DNA of 64,000 bases, taken from Chloroflexota bacterium. GTDB lineage: Bacteria > Chloroflexota > Anaerolineae > Aggregatilineales > J027. The stretch is taken from contig JABFGB010000006.1 of assembly GCA_013112715.1 (NCBI GenBank), forward strand, positions 1-64,000. The letters are read 5' to 3'. Within the stretch, counting starts at the first letter, position 1; each line of letters begins with the position of its first letter. Below the pieces are notes generated by a model. It worked only from the letters and a program-made list of their open reading frames with translations, had not been told where the DNA came from and did no database searches. Positions 18,321 through 27,529 of this stretch are shown here, in pieces. The translations under genes were made by a program, and so were the position numbers.

Positions 18321-18333
18321 AATATACCGATGA

Positions 18334-18361
18334 TTGAAAATAAGCAAGTTGGCGGTAAAAT
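18334..18361 (+). promoter_or_regulatory. Promoter of the 104-residue gene
   Basis: TTGAAA (18334-18339), 16-base spacer, TAAAAT (18356-18361). It diverges from the sdh promoter, the -35 elements being about 14 bases apart. Confidence 0.45.
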
Positions 18362-18372
18362 AAGAAAAAGTG

Positions 18373-18387
18373 TTCGGATCATCCGAA
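18373..18387. promoter_or_regulatory. Palindromic operator candidate
   Basis: Perfect 7-1-7 inverted repeat TTCGGAT-C-ATCCGAA placed in the start of the transcript from the plus-strand promoter and just before the ribosome binding site (CAGGAG, 18394-18399). Its position fits a repressor site; the regulator is unknown. Confidence 0.4.
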
Positions 18388-18408
18388 ACGGTTCAGGAGT
18401 AGTTGCTG

Positions 18409-18723
18409 ATGACGGGTGTTCATTCTAATCACAATGCAGCATATGACTTATTGGCACAGGGATTCATTACCGCTATTGAAAGTTATGAGCGGGGCGAAAT
18501 CAACAGTCGCGGGTTGGTACAGTTAGCCCAGCAGATTTCGACCCCCGAAGAAGTAGACCAGATGGGTGATGAACTCCTAAGTCATACATTTTGGGCCATG
18601 CGCCATTTGGTTCAACGTCCAGCTTGTTGGGCACCGACCCCCGCCGAATTGCGCTATTTACTGCGCTGCCTGCGTGGGGAGGAAGTATTTAGCCTCGAAA
18701 TTGCCGAAAGTTTCCGTCAATAG
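18409..18723 (+). CDS. Hypothetical protein
   Basis: 104 residues, helical, unrecognised (AYDLLAQGFITAIESYERGE, MGDELLSHTFWAMRHLVQRP). ATG 18409 is chosen because CAGGAG lies 9 bases upstream; a TTG at 18403 is the frame limit. It is followed after 9 bases by the YbaK-type deacylase gene, so the two are probably co-transcribed. Confidence 0.7.
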   Translation: MTGVHSNHNAAYDLLAQGFITAIESYERGEINSRGLVQLAQQISTPEEVDQMGDELLSHTFWAMRHLVQRPACWAPTPAELRYLLRCLRGEEVFSLEIAESFRQ

Positions 18724-18732
18724 GCGCGTCGC

Positions 18733-19230
18733 ATGTCGTCCAAAAAACTTAATTCCATGCGTTTCCTCGAGCAGCAGAAAATCCCCTATGAGGTGTTCGA
18801 GTATGATGATAGTCGCCACAGTGCCGGTGAGGTAGCCGACCTGATTGGTGCTTCCGCCGATGAGGTCTATAAAACATTGGTTGTCATGCCGGAAGACGCG
18901 GGTAACAAAAAGCCGCTGTTGGTATTGTTGAGCGCTCCCCAATCCCTCGATCTGAAAAAATTAGCCCGTGCCACAGGCTATAAAAAAGTGCGGATGGCGG
19001 CGCATGATGAAGCCGAAAAATTGACCGGATTAAAAGTCGGTGGCATTTCATCGCTGGCCCTAACCCACAAAAACTGGCCCGTCTACATTGACCAACGTGC
19101 TACACAACTAACCCATATTTATATGAGTGCCGGACAGCGGGGCCTGAATTTACGTGTGCCTGTGGCAGATTTTATGAAGGTACTCAAAGTGACGGTGGTA
19201 GATTGTGCGGAGGAATCGGGCAATGGCTGA
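18733..19230 (+). CDS. YbaK/EbsC-type aminoacyl-tRNA deacylase
   Basis: 165 residues, the whole YbaK/ProX editing-domain fold. Such proteins hydrolyse mischarged tRNA, typically Cys-tRNA(Pro), in trans. The family layout is clear: N-terminal RFLEQQKIPYEVFEY, the HSAGEVADLIG motif, the conserved Lys in DEVYKTLVV and the GGISSLAL loop with a nearby ATQLTHIYMSAGQRG. The stop overlaps the start of the next gene by 8 bases. Confidence 0.9.
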   Translation: MSSKKLNSMRFLEQQKIPYEVFEYDDSRHSAGEVADLIGASADEVYKTLVVMPEDAGNKKPLLVLLSAPQSLDLKKLARATGYKKVRMAAHDEAEKLTGLKVGGISSLALTHKNWPVYIDQRATQLTHIYMSAGQRGLNLRVPVADFMKVLKVTVVDCAEESGNG

Positions 19231-19843
19231 AAAAACAACCTTCGACAATGTAGTGGCAACCGATGTCACCTTTGAAGATTATTTAGCACATTACGCGGCT
19301 GACTATTATGAATGGTCAGATGGGATGGTTATTAAAATGTCTCCGATTCATGATCGGCATGATGAACTTACGCGCTTTTTAGCCATCTTTTTTGAGTCGT
19401 ATTTTGAACAGAAGCCTATTGGGATTGTACGCCAGCAGCCATTTGTCATGAAAATGCCAGCGATACGGGTCGCCAGAGAGCCTGATTTACAAATCATCCT
19501 GCAAACCAATCCACATCCCTACACCCCAACTTTTATGAATGGGCCAGCCGATATTGTCATCGAAGTGGTATCACCGGAGAGTGTCGAACGCGATTACGAA
19601 GATAAACTTAAGGAATATCAAAAGGGCGGCGTACCTGAATATTGGATTTTTGACCCGATGCAGTTTACCAGTCGTTTTTACCTGTTGGTGGATGGTAAAT
19701 ATCAATTACAGGATGTGACCGAAAATTATCATACCCCTCGCCTGCCCAAATTGGTGTTGCATATCCCAATACTATGGGAGCGCCCTTTACCCGGCCCACT
19801 AGCAACCGCGCTGAAAATTCAGGAGATGCTGGCGGCTGAATAA
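19223..19843 (+). CDS. Uma2-family (DUF820) restriction-endonuclease-fold protein
   Basis: 206 residues. It has the PD-(D/E)xK-like core of the Uma2 family: AREPDLQIIL followed by DIVIEVVSPESVERDY and a Lys-Tyr helix KLKEYQKGGVPEYWIFDP. Such proteins are abundant in Cyanobacteria and Chloroflexota, often in many copies; their substrate is not established. The start is ATG 19223, with CGGAGGA 8 bases upstream, inside the end of the previous gene. Confidence 0.87.
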   Translation: MAEKTTFDNVVATDVTFEDYLAHYAADYYEWSDGMVIKMSPIHDRHDELTRFLAIFFESYFEQKPIGIVRQQPFVMKMPAIRVAREPDLQIILQTNPHPYTPTFMNGPADIVIEVVSPESVERDYEDKLKEYQKGGVPEYWIFDPMQFTSRFYLLVDGKYQLQDVTENYHTPRLPKLVLHIPILWERPLPGPLATALKIQEMLAAE

Positions 19844-19848
19844 TCGGC

Positions 19849-20364
19849 CTACCATCCTAACTCTTGCTGCAACTGCTCGATGGTGTGGTAAATAATAGGG
19901 CATAACCCCACTCCACCTAAAATTTCCTCAATCGTCCAGCGAAAATCCGGTGTAAAAACAGGATACATGCGACAACTTTCGGGCCGATGTTCATAGACAC
20001 TGCATAATTTACCCTTCAAAAATTGACAGGGCTTGTGTCGAAAAACACCCCACTCCCCATTTTCATCGGCACGGTCACGGTCAACCGTGTCGTTTAATAA
20101 TCGCTCCAACGGGATAAATGAACCAGCGGCAAGGCGTTCGGCATCGGATTCGGTTAAATAGACATCCAGCGAACGGCAGCAGTTAGCGCACTGCTTACAA
20201 TCAATCGCAGCAATAATCGGGGCGGCAATTTTTTCGACAAGGGCATCCAATTCAGCATCGGTGCGTTCGTCCAATTCGACAAAATAGCGGAAGGCGTCGT
20301 AATCGTCAGCACGATTGATGGCTTCGGCGGCGATAAAGGCTAGGTCAATTGGTAGTAGAATCAT
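19849..20364 (-). CDS. YkgJ-family cysteine cluster protein
   Basis: 171 residues. The Cys pattern CKQCANCCRSL (about 60-70), followed by KPCQFLKGKLCSVYEHRPESC, is the CxxCxxCC...C..C..RP..C signature of the YkgJ/UPF0153 family, proposed to bind zinc or an iron-sulfur centre. The biochemical role is unknown. It starts 6 bases after the stop of the upstream gene, so it is part of a three-gene minus-strand unit. Confidence 0.85.
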   Translation of the reverse strand: MILLPIDLAFIAAEAINRADDYDAFRYFVELDERTDAELDALVEKIAAPIIAAIDCKQCANCCRSLDVYLTESDAERLAAGSFIPLERLLNDTVDRDRADENGEWGVFRHKPCQFLKGKLCSVYEHRPESCRMYPVFTPDFRWTIEEILGGVGLCPIIYHTIEQLQQELGW

Positions 20365-20370
20365 GATCTG

Positions 20371-21153
20371 TCAGATGTAACCTTGCCATTCATCTGGATC
20401 ATAGCTGTCAAAAATAACGGCATCAAATAGACAGGGCAGCACTCCAACCTGCTCGCATAAATTTAGCAAAATGCCTGAAACAAATCGGTAGTATTTTTCA
20501 TCACTCAAAAAGTCTGTAGATAACGGCAAAGCTCCGAAATCGATATTTTTGTGGAGCCACTTGATGACTCTCCCATCCAATACAAAAACGAAGCGAGTTA
20601 GTCCAAGATATTGCCAAAAATTTCTAGATTGTTTAGGCCCAATTCCTCTGTAGTTAGCTGACATATACTCAGCAGCTTCTTGTTCCAATGCGAGGTGTCC
20701 AATTTCAGGTGTTGTCCTCCGTTGGTCAGACAGAGCGTTAGCGAAGTATTTGAGACGAGACCATCCCCCTGCCTCCAAAGTTGAGAAATTCTCATAGGTC
20801 TCATCAGCTATTCGATTGTAGAAGCGGATACCTCCAAAATCTGACAACTCCTTTTTGACCAATTCAGGAATGTTTTCTGATTGCCGAATTTTAGGAAGCG
20901 ATAACCTGAAAGGGATTGATAATAAAAATCTGGGAACAGGATCGTTTGGCCCTGAAGGTTGTTGTGTTGTCAAGAGGCACATCATCATGGCAAACCAGAG
21001 TTCCTCTTCTGAAATCAGAGGTGGTTCACCCTCAATATTTCGCTGTATTCGCTCGATAACAAGTCGTCGTCCAAGCTGTTTTCTTTCAGAAACAATATCA
21101 GATATTTTCTGAATATCTATGGGGTCGAAAGAATAACTGATTTTCAGGGGCAT
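20371..21153 (-). CDS. Hypothetical protein, possible HhH DNA glycosylase fold
   Basis: 260 residues, unrecognised as a whole. The stretch YRGIGPKQSRNFWQYLG (about 170-186) followed by RFVFVLDGRVIKWL resembles the hairpin-helix-hairpin plus downstream Asp of HhH-GPD glycosylases: Gly-x-Gly-x-Lys, then a buried strand with VLD in the place of the catalytic V-D. The N-terminal half is helical. Codon usage is more A/T-rich than the flanking genes, hinting at transfer. It follows the 495-residue membrane protein gene by 14 bases. Family assignment is a guess. Confidence 0.45.
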   Translation of the reverse strand: MPLKISYSFDPIDIQKISDIVSERKQLGRRLVIERIQRNIEGEPPLISEEELWFAMMMCLLTTQQPSGPNDPVPRFLLSIPFRLSLPKIRQSENIPELVKKELSDFGGIRFYNRIADETYENFSTLEAGGWSRLKYFANALSDQRRTTPEIGHLALEQEAAEYMSANYRGIGPKQSRNFWQYLGLTRFVFVLDGRVIKWLHKNIDFGALPLSTDFLSDEKYYRFVSGILLNLCEQVGVLPCLFDAVIFDSYDPDEWQGYI

Positions 21154-21167
21154 CCTGTGGCTCCCAG

Positions 21168-22655
21168 TTATGAAATACGCTCAAAAATAACCGCCAAATC
21201 ATCCTCGTGAACCAGACGCCACTCGTTGGGCTTTTCCCTCAGTAGAGTGGCAAGGGCACTGGTTTTATCCACGACTACCAAGCGAATATCATATTTGTCC
21301 AGCGGTTTGCGCCATTCTTTGGTACCGAGCGTGGCGCGGAAATAATCTTTGAGGAATGAGTCGTCATATAAATCGGTGCGACCATCCACAAAAACGGGTA
21401 TATCCGGCACAGCAAAAATGAAATAGCCACCCCAGTTATATTCGTTAAATATCGGCCCCGCTGGATTATTTTCGCGCAGATATTCAGCGGCTTCGACGGG
21501 TAAAAATTCCTCCTGATTTTCTTTGACCTCTTGCGTGGTCAGCGTCGAGCCGATTTTGGCAAGCGCCGCAAACAGCACCACAATCAGCAAAATCCAATTG
21601 AGGCGCACTTGACTGGCAGTGGGTTGGCGGGAAGGGGTTAATTGCCAATTGCGTTCGTTCAGCCACGCATCTACTTGGCGCGACAGAACGGGGGTGGCAA
21701 TCACAGCAAAAACAGCGATGTTGCGCGAGGCCCATAAAGCCAATAATGCTGTGCCAGCAGTCAGGGCGAGATCACTCCATGCCAGACGATGGCGGGTGCG
21801 GCTGCCAAACACAATCACCGCCGCCAACAAGATCAAAAAGGGCCATGCCTGCACCATTTTGAAATCAGGCGAACGCCATTCTTGGATGAATAAATTTAAG
21901 GTTTGGATGCCAGCCGTGCGGAACGGATACCAAATCATCTGTGGCCCATAGGGATTGAGGCTGAGGGCGAAAATGCTGATTAAGGTGATGAGGCCGATTT
22001 TTTGTAGGCGCTTCCAGTTGACAGCCTGTTCATCATTTTTGTCCAAAAGATTGCCGACAGCTTCACCCCCCAAAAAGCCGAATAAATAAATGAACCCGAT
22101 GGCAAACCCCGCGTGTAAATTCGCCCATAAAATCATCATGACTGGAATGAGCCAGAGACGATCTATCTGCTTGTATTTGTAGAGGTAAAGCAAATATAGC
22201 ACAACGGTACTCAACAAAAATGAGAACATCTGCGGGCGGGGTGTCCAGAAAATCGCGGCGGTGGCGGCTCCAATCACCAAAATAAACATCTTGCTGTAGA
22301 CATTGCCCGCACACATGCGATAAATTAGCGCCATGCCTGCTGTTGCCAGAATCGCGGTGAACAGGGCCAAGCCAATTGTGCCAGTGTCGGCGGGGTCGCC
22401 ATTGCCACCTGTTAGCTTGTATGAGCCATAAAGCGCAATTTGGGCCAGCCAACTCTGATCAATCCAATCCGCGCCACGCAAGGTATGGGAAAATTCGTCG
22501 CGGGCCGGGATTTTGCCCTCGTCCAAAATCGTCTTGCCGCTGCGGAGATGCCACCATGTATCGGTATCGAGCGGGACACGTACCGCCATTGCAAACAGGA
22601 GAATGAACAAAATCCACACGGCAAGTCGTTCGATGGTCAAGGGGCGAAATGGCAC
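21168..22655 (-). CDS. Polytopic membrane protein, glycosyltransferase-like
   Basis: 495 residues with about ten hydrophobic segments, starting at GTG 22655 with AAAGGAG 9 bases upstream. The first outer loop has VPLDTDTWWHLRSGKTILDE, a D-T-D-WWHLR motif typical of a large uncharacterised membrane family in Chloroflexota that resembles GT-C glycosyltransferases by topology. The C-terminal ~110 residues are soluble, with PIFNEYNWGGYFIF and PVFVDGRTDLY. A role in envelope glycan assembly is possible but not shown. Confidence 0.7.
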   Translation of the reverse strand: MPFRPLTIERLAVWILFILLFAMAVRVPLDTDTWWHLRSGKTILDEGKIPARDEFSHTLRGADWIDQSWLAQIALYGSYKLTGGNGDPADTGTIGLALFTAILATAGMALIYRMCAGNVYSKMFILVIGAATAAIFWTPRPQMFSFLLSTVVLYLLYLYKYKQIDRLWLIPVMMILWANLHAGFAIGFIYLFGFLGGEAVGNLLDKNDEQAVNWKRLQKIGLITLISIFALSLNPYGPQMIWYPFRTAGIQTLNLFIQEWRSPDFKMVQAWPFLILLAAVIVFGSRTRHRLAWSDLALTAGTALLALWASRNIAVFAVIATPVLSRQVDAWLNERNWQLTPSRQPTASQVRLNWILLIVVLFAALAKIGSTLTTQEVKENQEEFLPVEAAEYLRENNPAGPIFNEYNWGGYFIFAVPDIPVFVDGRTDLYDDSFLKDYFRATLGTKEWRKPLDKYDIRLVVVDKTSALATLLREKPNEWRLVHEDDLAVIFERIS

Positions 22656-22720
22656 AGGCAGACACTCCTTTGGTCTAAAAACTCTTTCCTATGCTACTCG
22701 AATTAACCGGAAAAGGCCAT

Positions 22721-22749
22721 TTACGAAGCATTGCCGAGAATGATATGAT
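22721..22749 (+). promoter_or_regulatory. Promoter of HEAT-repeat gene
   Basis: TTACGA (22721-22726), 17-base spacer, TATGAT (22744-22749); leader about 40 bases, with GGAGAT before ATG 22794. Confidence 0.45.
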
Positions 22750-22793
22750 TGCGGGTCACTGCTCCCCAAAATTAAGAATTGGAGATTTAAACA

Positions 22794-23453
22794 ATGGCTG
22801 AAACTTCTACTCGCTGGCGTGAGGCGCTGGCGGATAATAACCACCCGCTTTATAAGGCGGCATGGCTTGTTTTTACGGATCGTATTTCAACCGAAATGGC
22901 CTTTGAACATTTGAAGGATGCCCAAGAGACCGTTGTGCCGTTTTTAAATGAAATTCTCGCGGATGATAGCCTATTTGACAACGATTCGCCCGGCAAAGGG
23001 ATCGCCCCTGCCAATGCTGTCCGTCTGTTGGGGGAATATCAGGCACGTGAGGCCTTCCCCAAGATTTTAGAACTGTATGCAGACTCAACTAGCCCGGCCA
23101 TGCGAAGTGCAAGTGTCTATGCGGTTAATAAATTCGGGCCAGAAGTATTGGATCAGATCATCGAATGGGCAGGCGAAGATGGAACACGACGACCCAAAGC
23201 GGCTGCCTTGATCGTTGAAATTGGGGTGGGCAATGAGAAAGCCTTTGAAACCCTGCTAGGTTGGATTGACCCCGAAGTCAGTGGCCTCGAATATTATGCC
23301 CGCTATCTGACCAAGATTAATCCCGAAGCCGCCATTACCGCCCTAGAGAAACTTTCGAAGGATACGCGGTTTCATGGGGATGTACGTCGCCGCTTCAAAG
23401 ACCGCATCAAAGAAGCGCAGCAGGCACTTAGGGCTGCACAACCGACCAGCTAG
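22794..23453 (+). CDS. HEAT-repeat protein
   Basis: 219 residues of helical pairs of HEAT/PBS type (ANAVRLLGEYQAREAFPKIL, MRSASVYAVNKFGPEVLDQI, PKAAALIVEIGVGNEKAFET). These form an alpha solenoid used for protein contacts. No catalytic domain is seen, and the partner is unknown. It is a single gene with its own promoter and terminator. Confidence 0.8.
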   Translation: MAETSTRWREALADNNHPLYKAAWLVFTDRISTEMAFEHLKDAQETVVPFLNEILADDSLFDNDSPGKGIAPANAVRLLGEYQAREAFPKILELYADSTSPAMRSASVYAVNKFGPEVLDQIIEWAGEDGTRRPKAAALIVEIGVGNEKAFETLLGWIDPEVSGLEYYARYLTKINPEAAITALEKLSKDTRFHGDVRRRFKDRIKEAQQALRAAQPTS

Positions 23454-23458
23454 TTACG

Positions 23459-23490
23459 AAAAGGGCGGGCGATCATTCACCTGCCCTTTT
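23459..23490. terminator. Bidirectional terminator
   Basis: AAAAGGGC (23459-23466) pairs with GCCCTTTT (23483-23490), with an inner GG/CC. T tracts on either strand suit both the HEAT gene (+) and the O-antigen-ligase gene (-). Confidence 0.8.
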
Positions 23491-23493
23491 TAT

Positions 23494-26028
23494 TTATGGG
23501 TTCAGCCTGTCACGAGCCATTTGGATATAGGGGTCTTGTTCCAAGATGGCTTCATATACATCATTTGGATCGGTATCGGGGTCATCGTCAGCGGCATAAC
23601 GCTCGGCTAACAAGAACCACCCCGCGTAATAATCCGTATTGCGACCAATCACGGGTAGTTGGGGCAAATAATCGAACGCGCCGGGTCGCAAAAACGTCAC
23701 TTGGGCAAAATACTCGACCTGTCCTCGCACCTGCACGCTGTCGGCCAACTGCTGATTAAATAACTCATCATCGAGGGGAACATCCTCACGGTCAAGTTTT
23801 ATCAACGCCAAGATATAATAGGCATGGGCGGCATCGGCAGGTGAAACAAACAAGGCTTTTTGGGCATCCGCTTTGGCTTCATCCACATTACCTAAGCGAT
23901 AATTCGCCTCAGCCCGACCCACATAAGCTCTGGCGAGTATGCCATCGAATTCAATCGCTCGGCTAAACCACTGAATGGCTTCTTCATACGCTTGCTGACT
24001 CAGCGCATATTCCCCCATCGCATTGAGTTCTTTGGGATCAGTTGAGTTTTCCGCTTGACTGACTGTCATAGAGGGTCGCTGGAAGCCTCGATTGGCCGCC
24101 ATCAAAAATTGATTGGTGGTAGTGGTCTGGCGATAAAACACACTTAGGGCTGAACTGCGGGCCGTATATTGTTGACCCTGATCCCAAAAGGCGGACTGGG
24201 TGATCTGAGCATCCAATCGTAGGGCTTCTCGATACGAAGTCACAGCGGCGGTATCAAGTGGATTTTGTCCGGCAGCAAGGGCACGTTCTTCAATGACCTG
24301 CCCCAACAGCAGGTGATATTCAGCTTTGTAGGAATTATTGTCTATGGCGAGTTGGAGATGGTCGACGGCTTTTGGCAAGTTACCCTTTTGCCAGTACAAC
24401 GCGGCGAGATTGGCTTGAGCAATATCAAAGGTCGGGTAATCGGCGAGAGCCTCTTCATAGGCGAGGATAGCCTCATCCAGATACTGCTCTGGTTGATCTT
24501 CTGCCAGCAAACCCAACACATAGGCCACTTGGAAATCATAGAGACCCAATGCCGGATCAAGGTCACGGGCATTTTCGGCACGTTCGAGGGCGGCATCCAG
24601 ATCATCTTTTTGAATGGCGATGTTGCTGCGAAAGAATTCGGCGTTTGCCATATTGATTGGCACAAACCATACGGCATATAAAATTACCACACCAAGCGCA
24701 ACAGGCCGTAAATAACGGGTCGTCGAAGTGGGCGTCTGAATAGGAGCGGGGTTATCAGGGGTGTATTTTCCGGCAAAGGTATAGGCCGCTAAAATCAAAA
24801 TTGGTAAGACGGAGGTGGTCAATATAAACGCATCCACCATGTTATTGACCACCATGCCGATCATCGCGGCGAGAATCCCCTCAAGTCGGATGCGACGGGC
24901 AGGGTCAGCCGATTGCCATTCTTTACGCCATGCTTGTAGATAGGCCGCTGTAAGCCACAGCAAAATCAGCAGGCCGGGGATGCCTGTCTCTGAACTGACA
25001 TTCAGCAAGACATTATGGGCGGTTGCCAGTTGGTTATCATCAATCGAGGGGTCGCGGTATTCGCGCGAAACCGCCCCAAATTCACGCACCCCGAAGCCAG
25101 TCAGCGGGCGATCAACCGTCATCTCAATAGCACTGTTCCACATGTCCAAGCGGCCTTTGTCTTGGTCAATGACATTTGTGCCGCGCACCACGCTGGCAGC
25201 TACCAGTAGCAAAATCAGGCCCACTAGAAAACCACCAATCGCCAGCGGCATCACTAATTTGGGGGGATATTTGCTAGAGCGTGATGACCAGCGATAGAGC
25301 CAAAAAGTCGCTAGTGTGCCGCCGACTGCCAATGTCGCCAACCAGCCGCCACGTGACAGCGCCAAAATCTCAACACCGAGCAAACCCGCTGAGAGTGCCA
25401 TTAGGCCGATGCGATTGTCCCGTTGGGCAACGGTGAGTCCCCAGCAAAAGGTTATGGGTAAAACGAGCGCGACCCAATTACCCAGAACGGTGCTGTTATT
25501 GAGGGCTAGGGTCAGGCGATGAATATAGGGTGGAACGAGGCCTGCGCCATCAATCGTAATCCACCCCTGTGTGAATCCACCGAAGCCAAGACCAACATAC
25601 CATGAAATCATTTCGAGGGCGCTGACCAGCACAATCACCCCGCCTGTCAGGGCCAATGCCTCCATCACCCAGCGTTGGCGTCCACGTCGCATGAGGTCAA
25701 CCAACGCATAAAAGGTCATGAAATGCACCAAAAAGCGCCACAGCCCCTCCATGCTGACCCGTATATCCCGTGACAGCAGCGATGTAACAATCAACCACCC
25801 TGCTCCAACCGCAAGCGGCATATCAAGTGGTGTGTTGGGCCAAAGGCGACCCTTCCGAAGCGATGAAATCAACCACCATGCCAGTACACCTGTCACCACA
25901 ATTTCGAAGATGATGTTTAGGAAAAAATAGAAATCCGAATAATACGTGCCCCCTATGAGGCTGACATATAAAACGAGGATAATAACACCGAGACGTTGAA
26001 ATCGTTCGGAACGACTGGGGGTGGGCAT
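23494..26028 (-). CDS. O-antigen ligase-like (Wzy_C) protein with TPR domain
   Basis: 844 residues from ATG 26028. The first ~440 residues are about 12 membrane spans with the O-antigen ligase/polymerase region (SRGGWLATLAVGG, GRLDMWNSAIEMTVDRPLTG FG, then ATAHNVLLNVSSETGIPGLL). The R..G and H-N residues are those conserved in WaaL/Wzy-type enzymes that join polysaccharide chains at the outer side of the membrane. The C-terminal ~390 residues are TPR repeats (for example ALERAENARDLDPALGLYDF). It is the last gene of the six-gene envelope operon, 4 bases after the sugar transferase. Confidence 0.85.
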   Translation of the reverse strand: MPTPSRSERFQRLGVIILVLYVSLIGGTYYSDFYFFLNIIFEIVVTGVLAWWLISSLRKGRLWPNTPLDMPLAVGAGWLIVTSLLSRDIRVSMEGLWRFLVHFMTFYALVDLMRRGRQRWVMEALALTGGVIVLVSALEMISWYVGLGFGGFTQGWITIDGAGLVPPYIHRLTLALNNSTVLGNWVALVLPITFCWGLTVAQRDNRIGLMALSAGLLGVEILALSRGGWLATLAVGGTLATFWLYRWSSRSSKYPPKLVMPLAIGGFLVGLILLLVAASVVRGTNVIDQDKGRLDMWNSAIEMTVDRPLTGFGVREFGAVSREYRDPSIDDNQLATAHNVLLNVSSETGIPGLLILLWLTAAYLQAWRKEWQSADPARRIRLEGILAAMIGMVVNNMVDAFILTTSVLPILILAAYTFAGKYTPDNPAPIQTPTSTTRYLRPVALGVVILYAVWFVPINMANAEFFRSNIAIQKDDLDAALERAENARDLDPALGLYDFQVAYVLGLLAEDQPEQYLDEAILAYEEALADYPTFDIAQANLAALYWQKGNLPKAVDHLQLAIDNNSYKAEYHLLLGQVIEERALAAGQNPLDTAAVTSYREALRLDAQITQSAFWDQGQQYTARSSALSVFYRQTTTTNQFLMAANRGFQRPSMTVSQAENSTDPKELNAMGEYALSQQAYEEAIQWFSRAIEFDGILARAYVGRAEANYRLGNVDEAKADAQKALFVSPADAAHAYYILALIKLDREDVPLDDELFNQQLADSVQVRGQVEYFAQVTFLRPGAFDYLPQLPVIGRNTDYYAGWFLLAERYAADDDPDTDPNDVYEAILEQDPYIQMARDRLNP

Positions 26029-26032
26029 CGTG

Positions 26033-27460
26033 TTATGTCCCTGCAAATGAAAGCATTTTGCCAATAGTACGAATCATGATTTGTAAATCGAGCGCCAACG
26101 ATTGATGGCGAATGTAGTAAAGGTCGTATTGCAGCTTAATAAGGGCATCTTCCACACTGCTCCCATATGGATAGCGTACCTGTGCCCAGCCCGTCGCACC
26201 GGGTCGCACCAGATGGCGGGTGCGATAGAATGGGATTTCCTCCGATAGCTGTTCCACAAAAAAAGGCCGTTCGGGTCGCGGGCCGACCAGACTCATATCC
26301 CCTTTAAGGATATTGATAAACTGGGGAAGTTCATCTATGCGTGTTTTACGCATCATTTTGCCCATGCGGGTAACACGGGCATCATTTTTGTCCGCCCATT
26401 GAGGGCCTGCTTGTTCGGCGTCGGAGCGCATGGAACGCAGTTTGATGATTTTGAATAGCTTACCCCCCTTGCCCACCCGTTCTTGGGTATAAAAAATGCC
26501 GCCGGGGGATTCGAGCCGTATGGCAAGGGCGATGAAGGGCAGCATCAGCCCAAAACCCAGAAGGCCCACTAGCGAAAGGCCGATGTCCAGCAACCGCTTA
26601 ATCGGGATAAAGGGGTTAAAGATAGATTCGGGTTCCAGTGGTAGCACCACCACCCAATCATCCATGCCGACATGCTCAATCGGCACTCGTCCGGTAATTT
26701 GTTCATACAGCAGGGCCATCGGGACGATCGCTACACCCTGCTCATAACAATCCAGCACCCCCTGAAAGATCATACCGGGGAGTTGGCTGCCATAGGCCAA
26801 CACAATTTCGGAGACCCCCAACCGCTGGACGATGTTGGGCATGGGTTCGCCATCCACACCGTAGATTGGAAAACTCTCGCTTAGGGTATCGTCGGGATCG
26901 AAAGCTGCGACCAAGCCGACCACCTCGTATTCATCGGTAGCTTCTTCACGCAAGACTTTGATGATGGTGCGGGCAGCCCAGCCTGCTCCGACAATAAGGG
27001 CACGCCGCTGCAACCCAAACCGCCGTGCAAAAAATGACCACCAGATAGCCCGCCATAGTAAGATAAGGGCAAATGAGAGGACACTGTAATAGAGAATGAA
27101 CAAACGCGGCAGGGTGTCACGCGGTGAAAAAAAGAAAATAACCAGATAGACCATCAGCAATTGCAGTTCGATCAGTAGCAGGCGCCGAAAGCCATTCCAA
27201 AAATTGGCTGAAATCCGCAGATTATAAAAATCGCTGGCGCTGGCAAGGGTTTGATATAGCACCCATAGCACTGGAAACCACCAACTATTATTCAGCAAAA
27301 AATCGGCATTAAACTCAAGGCGGGCTTGGTCAACTTCTGACCAGATCGCCAACGCCCCAATCACCGATAGCAAAATGGCTATGGCATCACCGATTTTGAG
27401 TAGCGTACGGCGCTCTGAAATTTTGAGTTGCAGGGTGCTTGGACGAGTGGTACTTTCCAT
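26033..27460 (-). CDS. Polyprenyl-phosphate sugar phosphotransferase (WcaJ/WbaP type)
   Basis: 475 residues. Loads the first sugar-phosphate onto undecaprenyl phosphate, the initiating step of exopolysaccharide synthesis. Four N-terminal membrane spans are followed by a Rossmann-like domain (ALIVGAGWAARTIIKVL). The C-terminal catalytic domain has KRLLDIGLSLVGLL, YTQERVGKGGKLFKIIKLRS, the RIDELPQFINILKGDMSLVG motif and GPRPERP. The start is ATG 27460, with GGGATGA upstream. The sugar added cannot be told from sequence. Confidence 0.93.
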   Translation of the reverse strand: MESTTRPSTLQLKISERRTLLKIGDAIAILLSVIGALAIWSEVDQARLEFNADFLLNNSWWFPVLWVLYQTLASASDFYNLRISANFWNGFRRLLLIELQLLMVYLVIFFFSPRDTLPRLFILYYSVLSFALILLWRAIWWSFFARRFGLQRRALIVGAGWAARTIIKVLREEATDEYEVVGLVAAFDPDDTLSESFPIYGVDGEPMPNIVQRLGVSEIVLAYGSQLPGMIFQGVLDCYEQGVAIVPMALLYEQITGRVPIEHVGMDDWVVVLPLEPESIFNPFIPIKRLLDIGLSLVGLLGFGLMLPFIALAIRLESPGGIFYTQERVGKGGKLFKIIKLRSMRSDAEQAGPQWADKNDARVTRMGKMMRKTRIDELPQFINILKGDMSLVGPRPERPFFVEQLSEEIPFYRTRHLVRPGATGWAQVRYPYGSSVEDALIKLQYDLYYIRHQSLALDLQIMIRTIGKMLSFAGT

Positions 27461-27529
27461 CAATCATCCCATTTTACTGAAGTGGTTATTACCCATTATA
27501 GGCCATTCTCAAATTCGCACTTCCCACCC

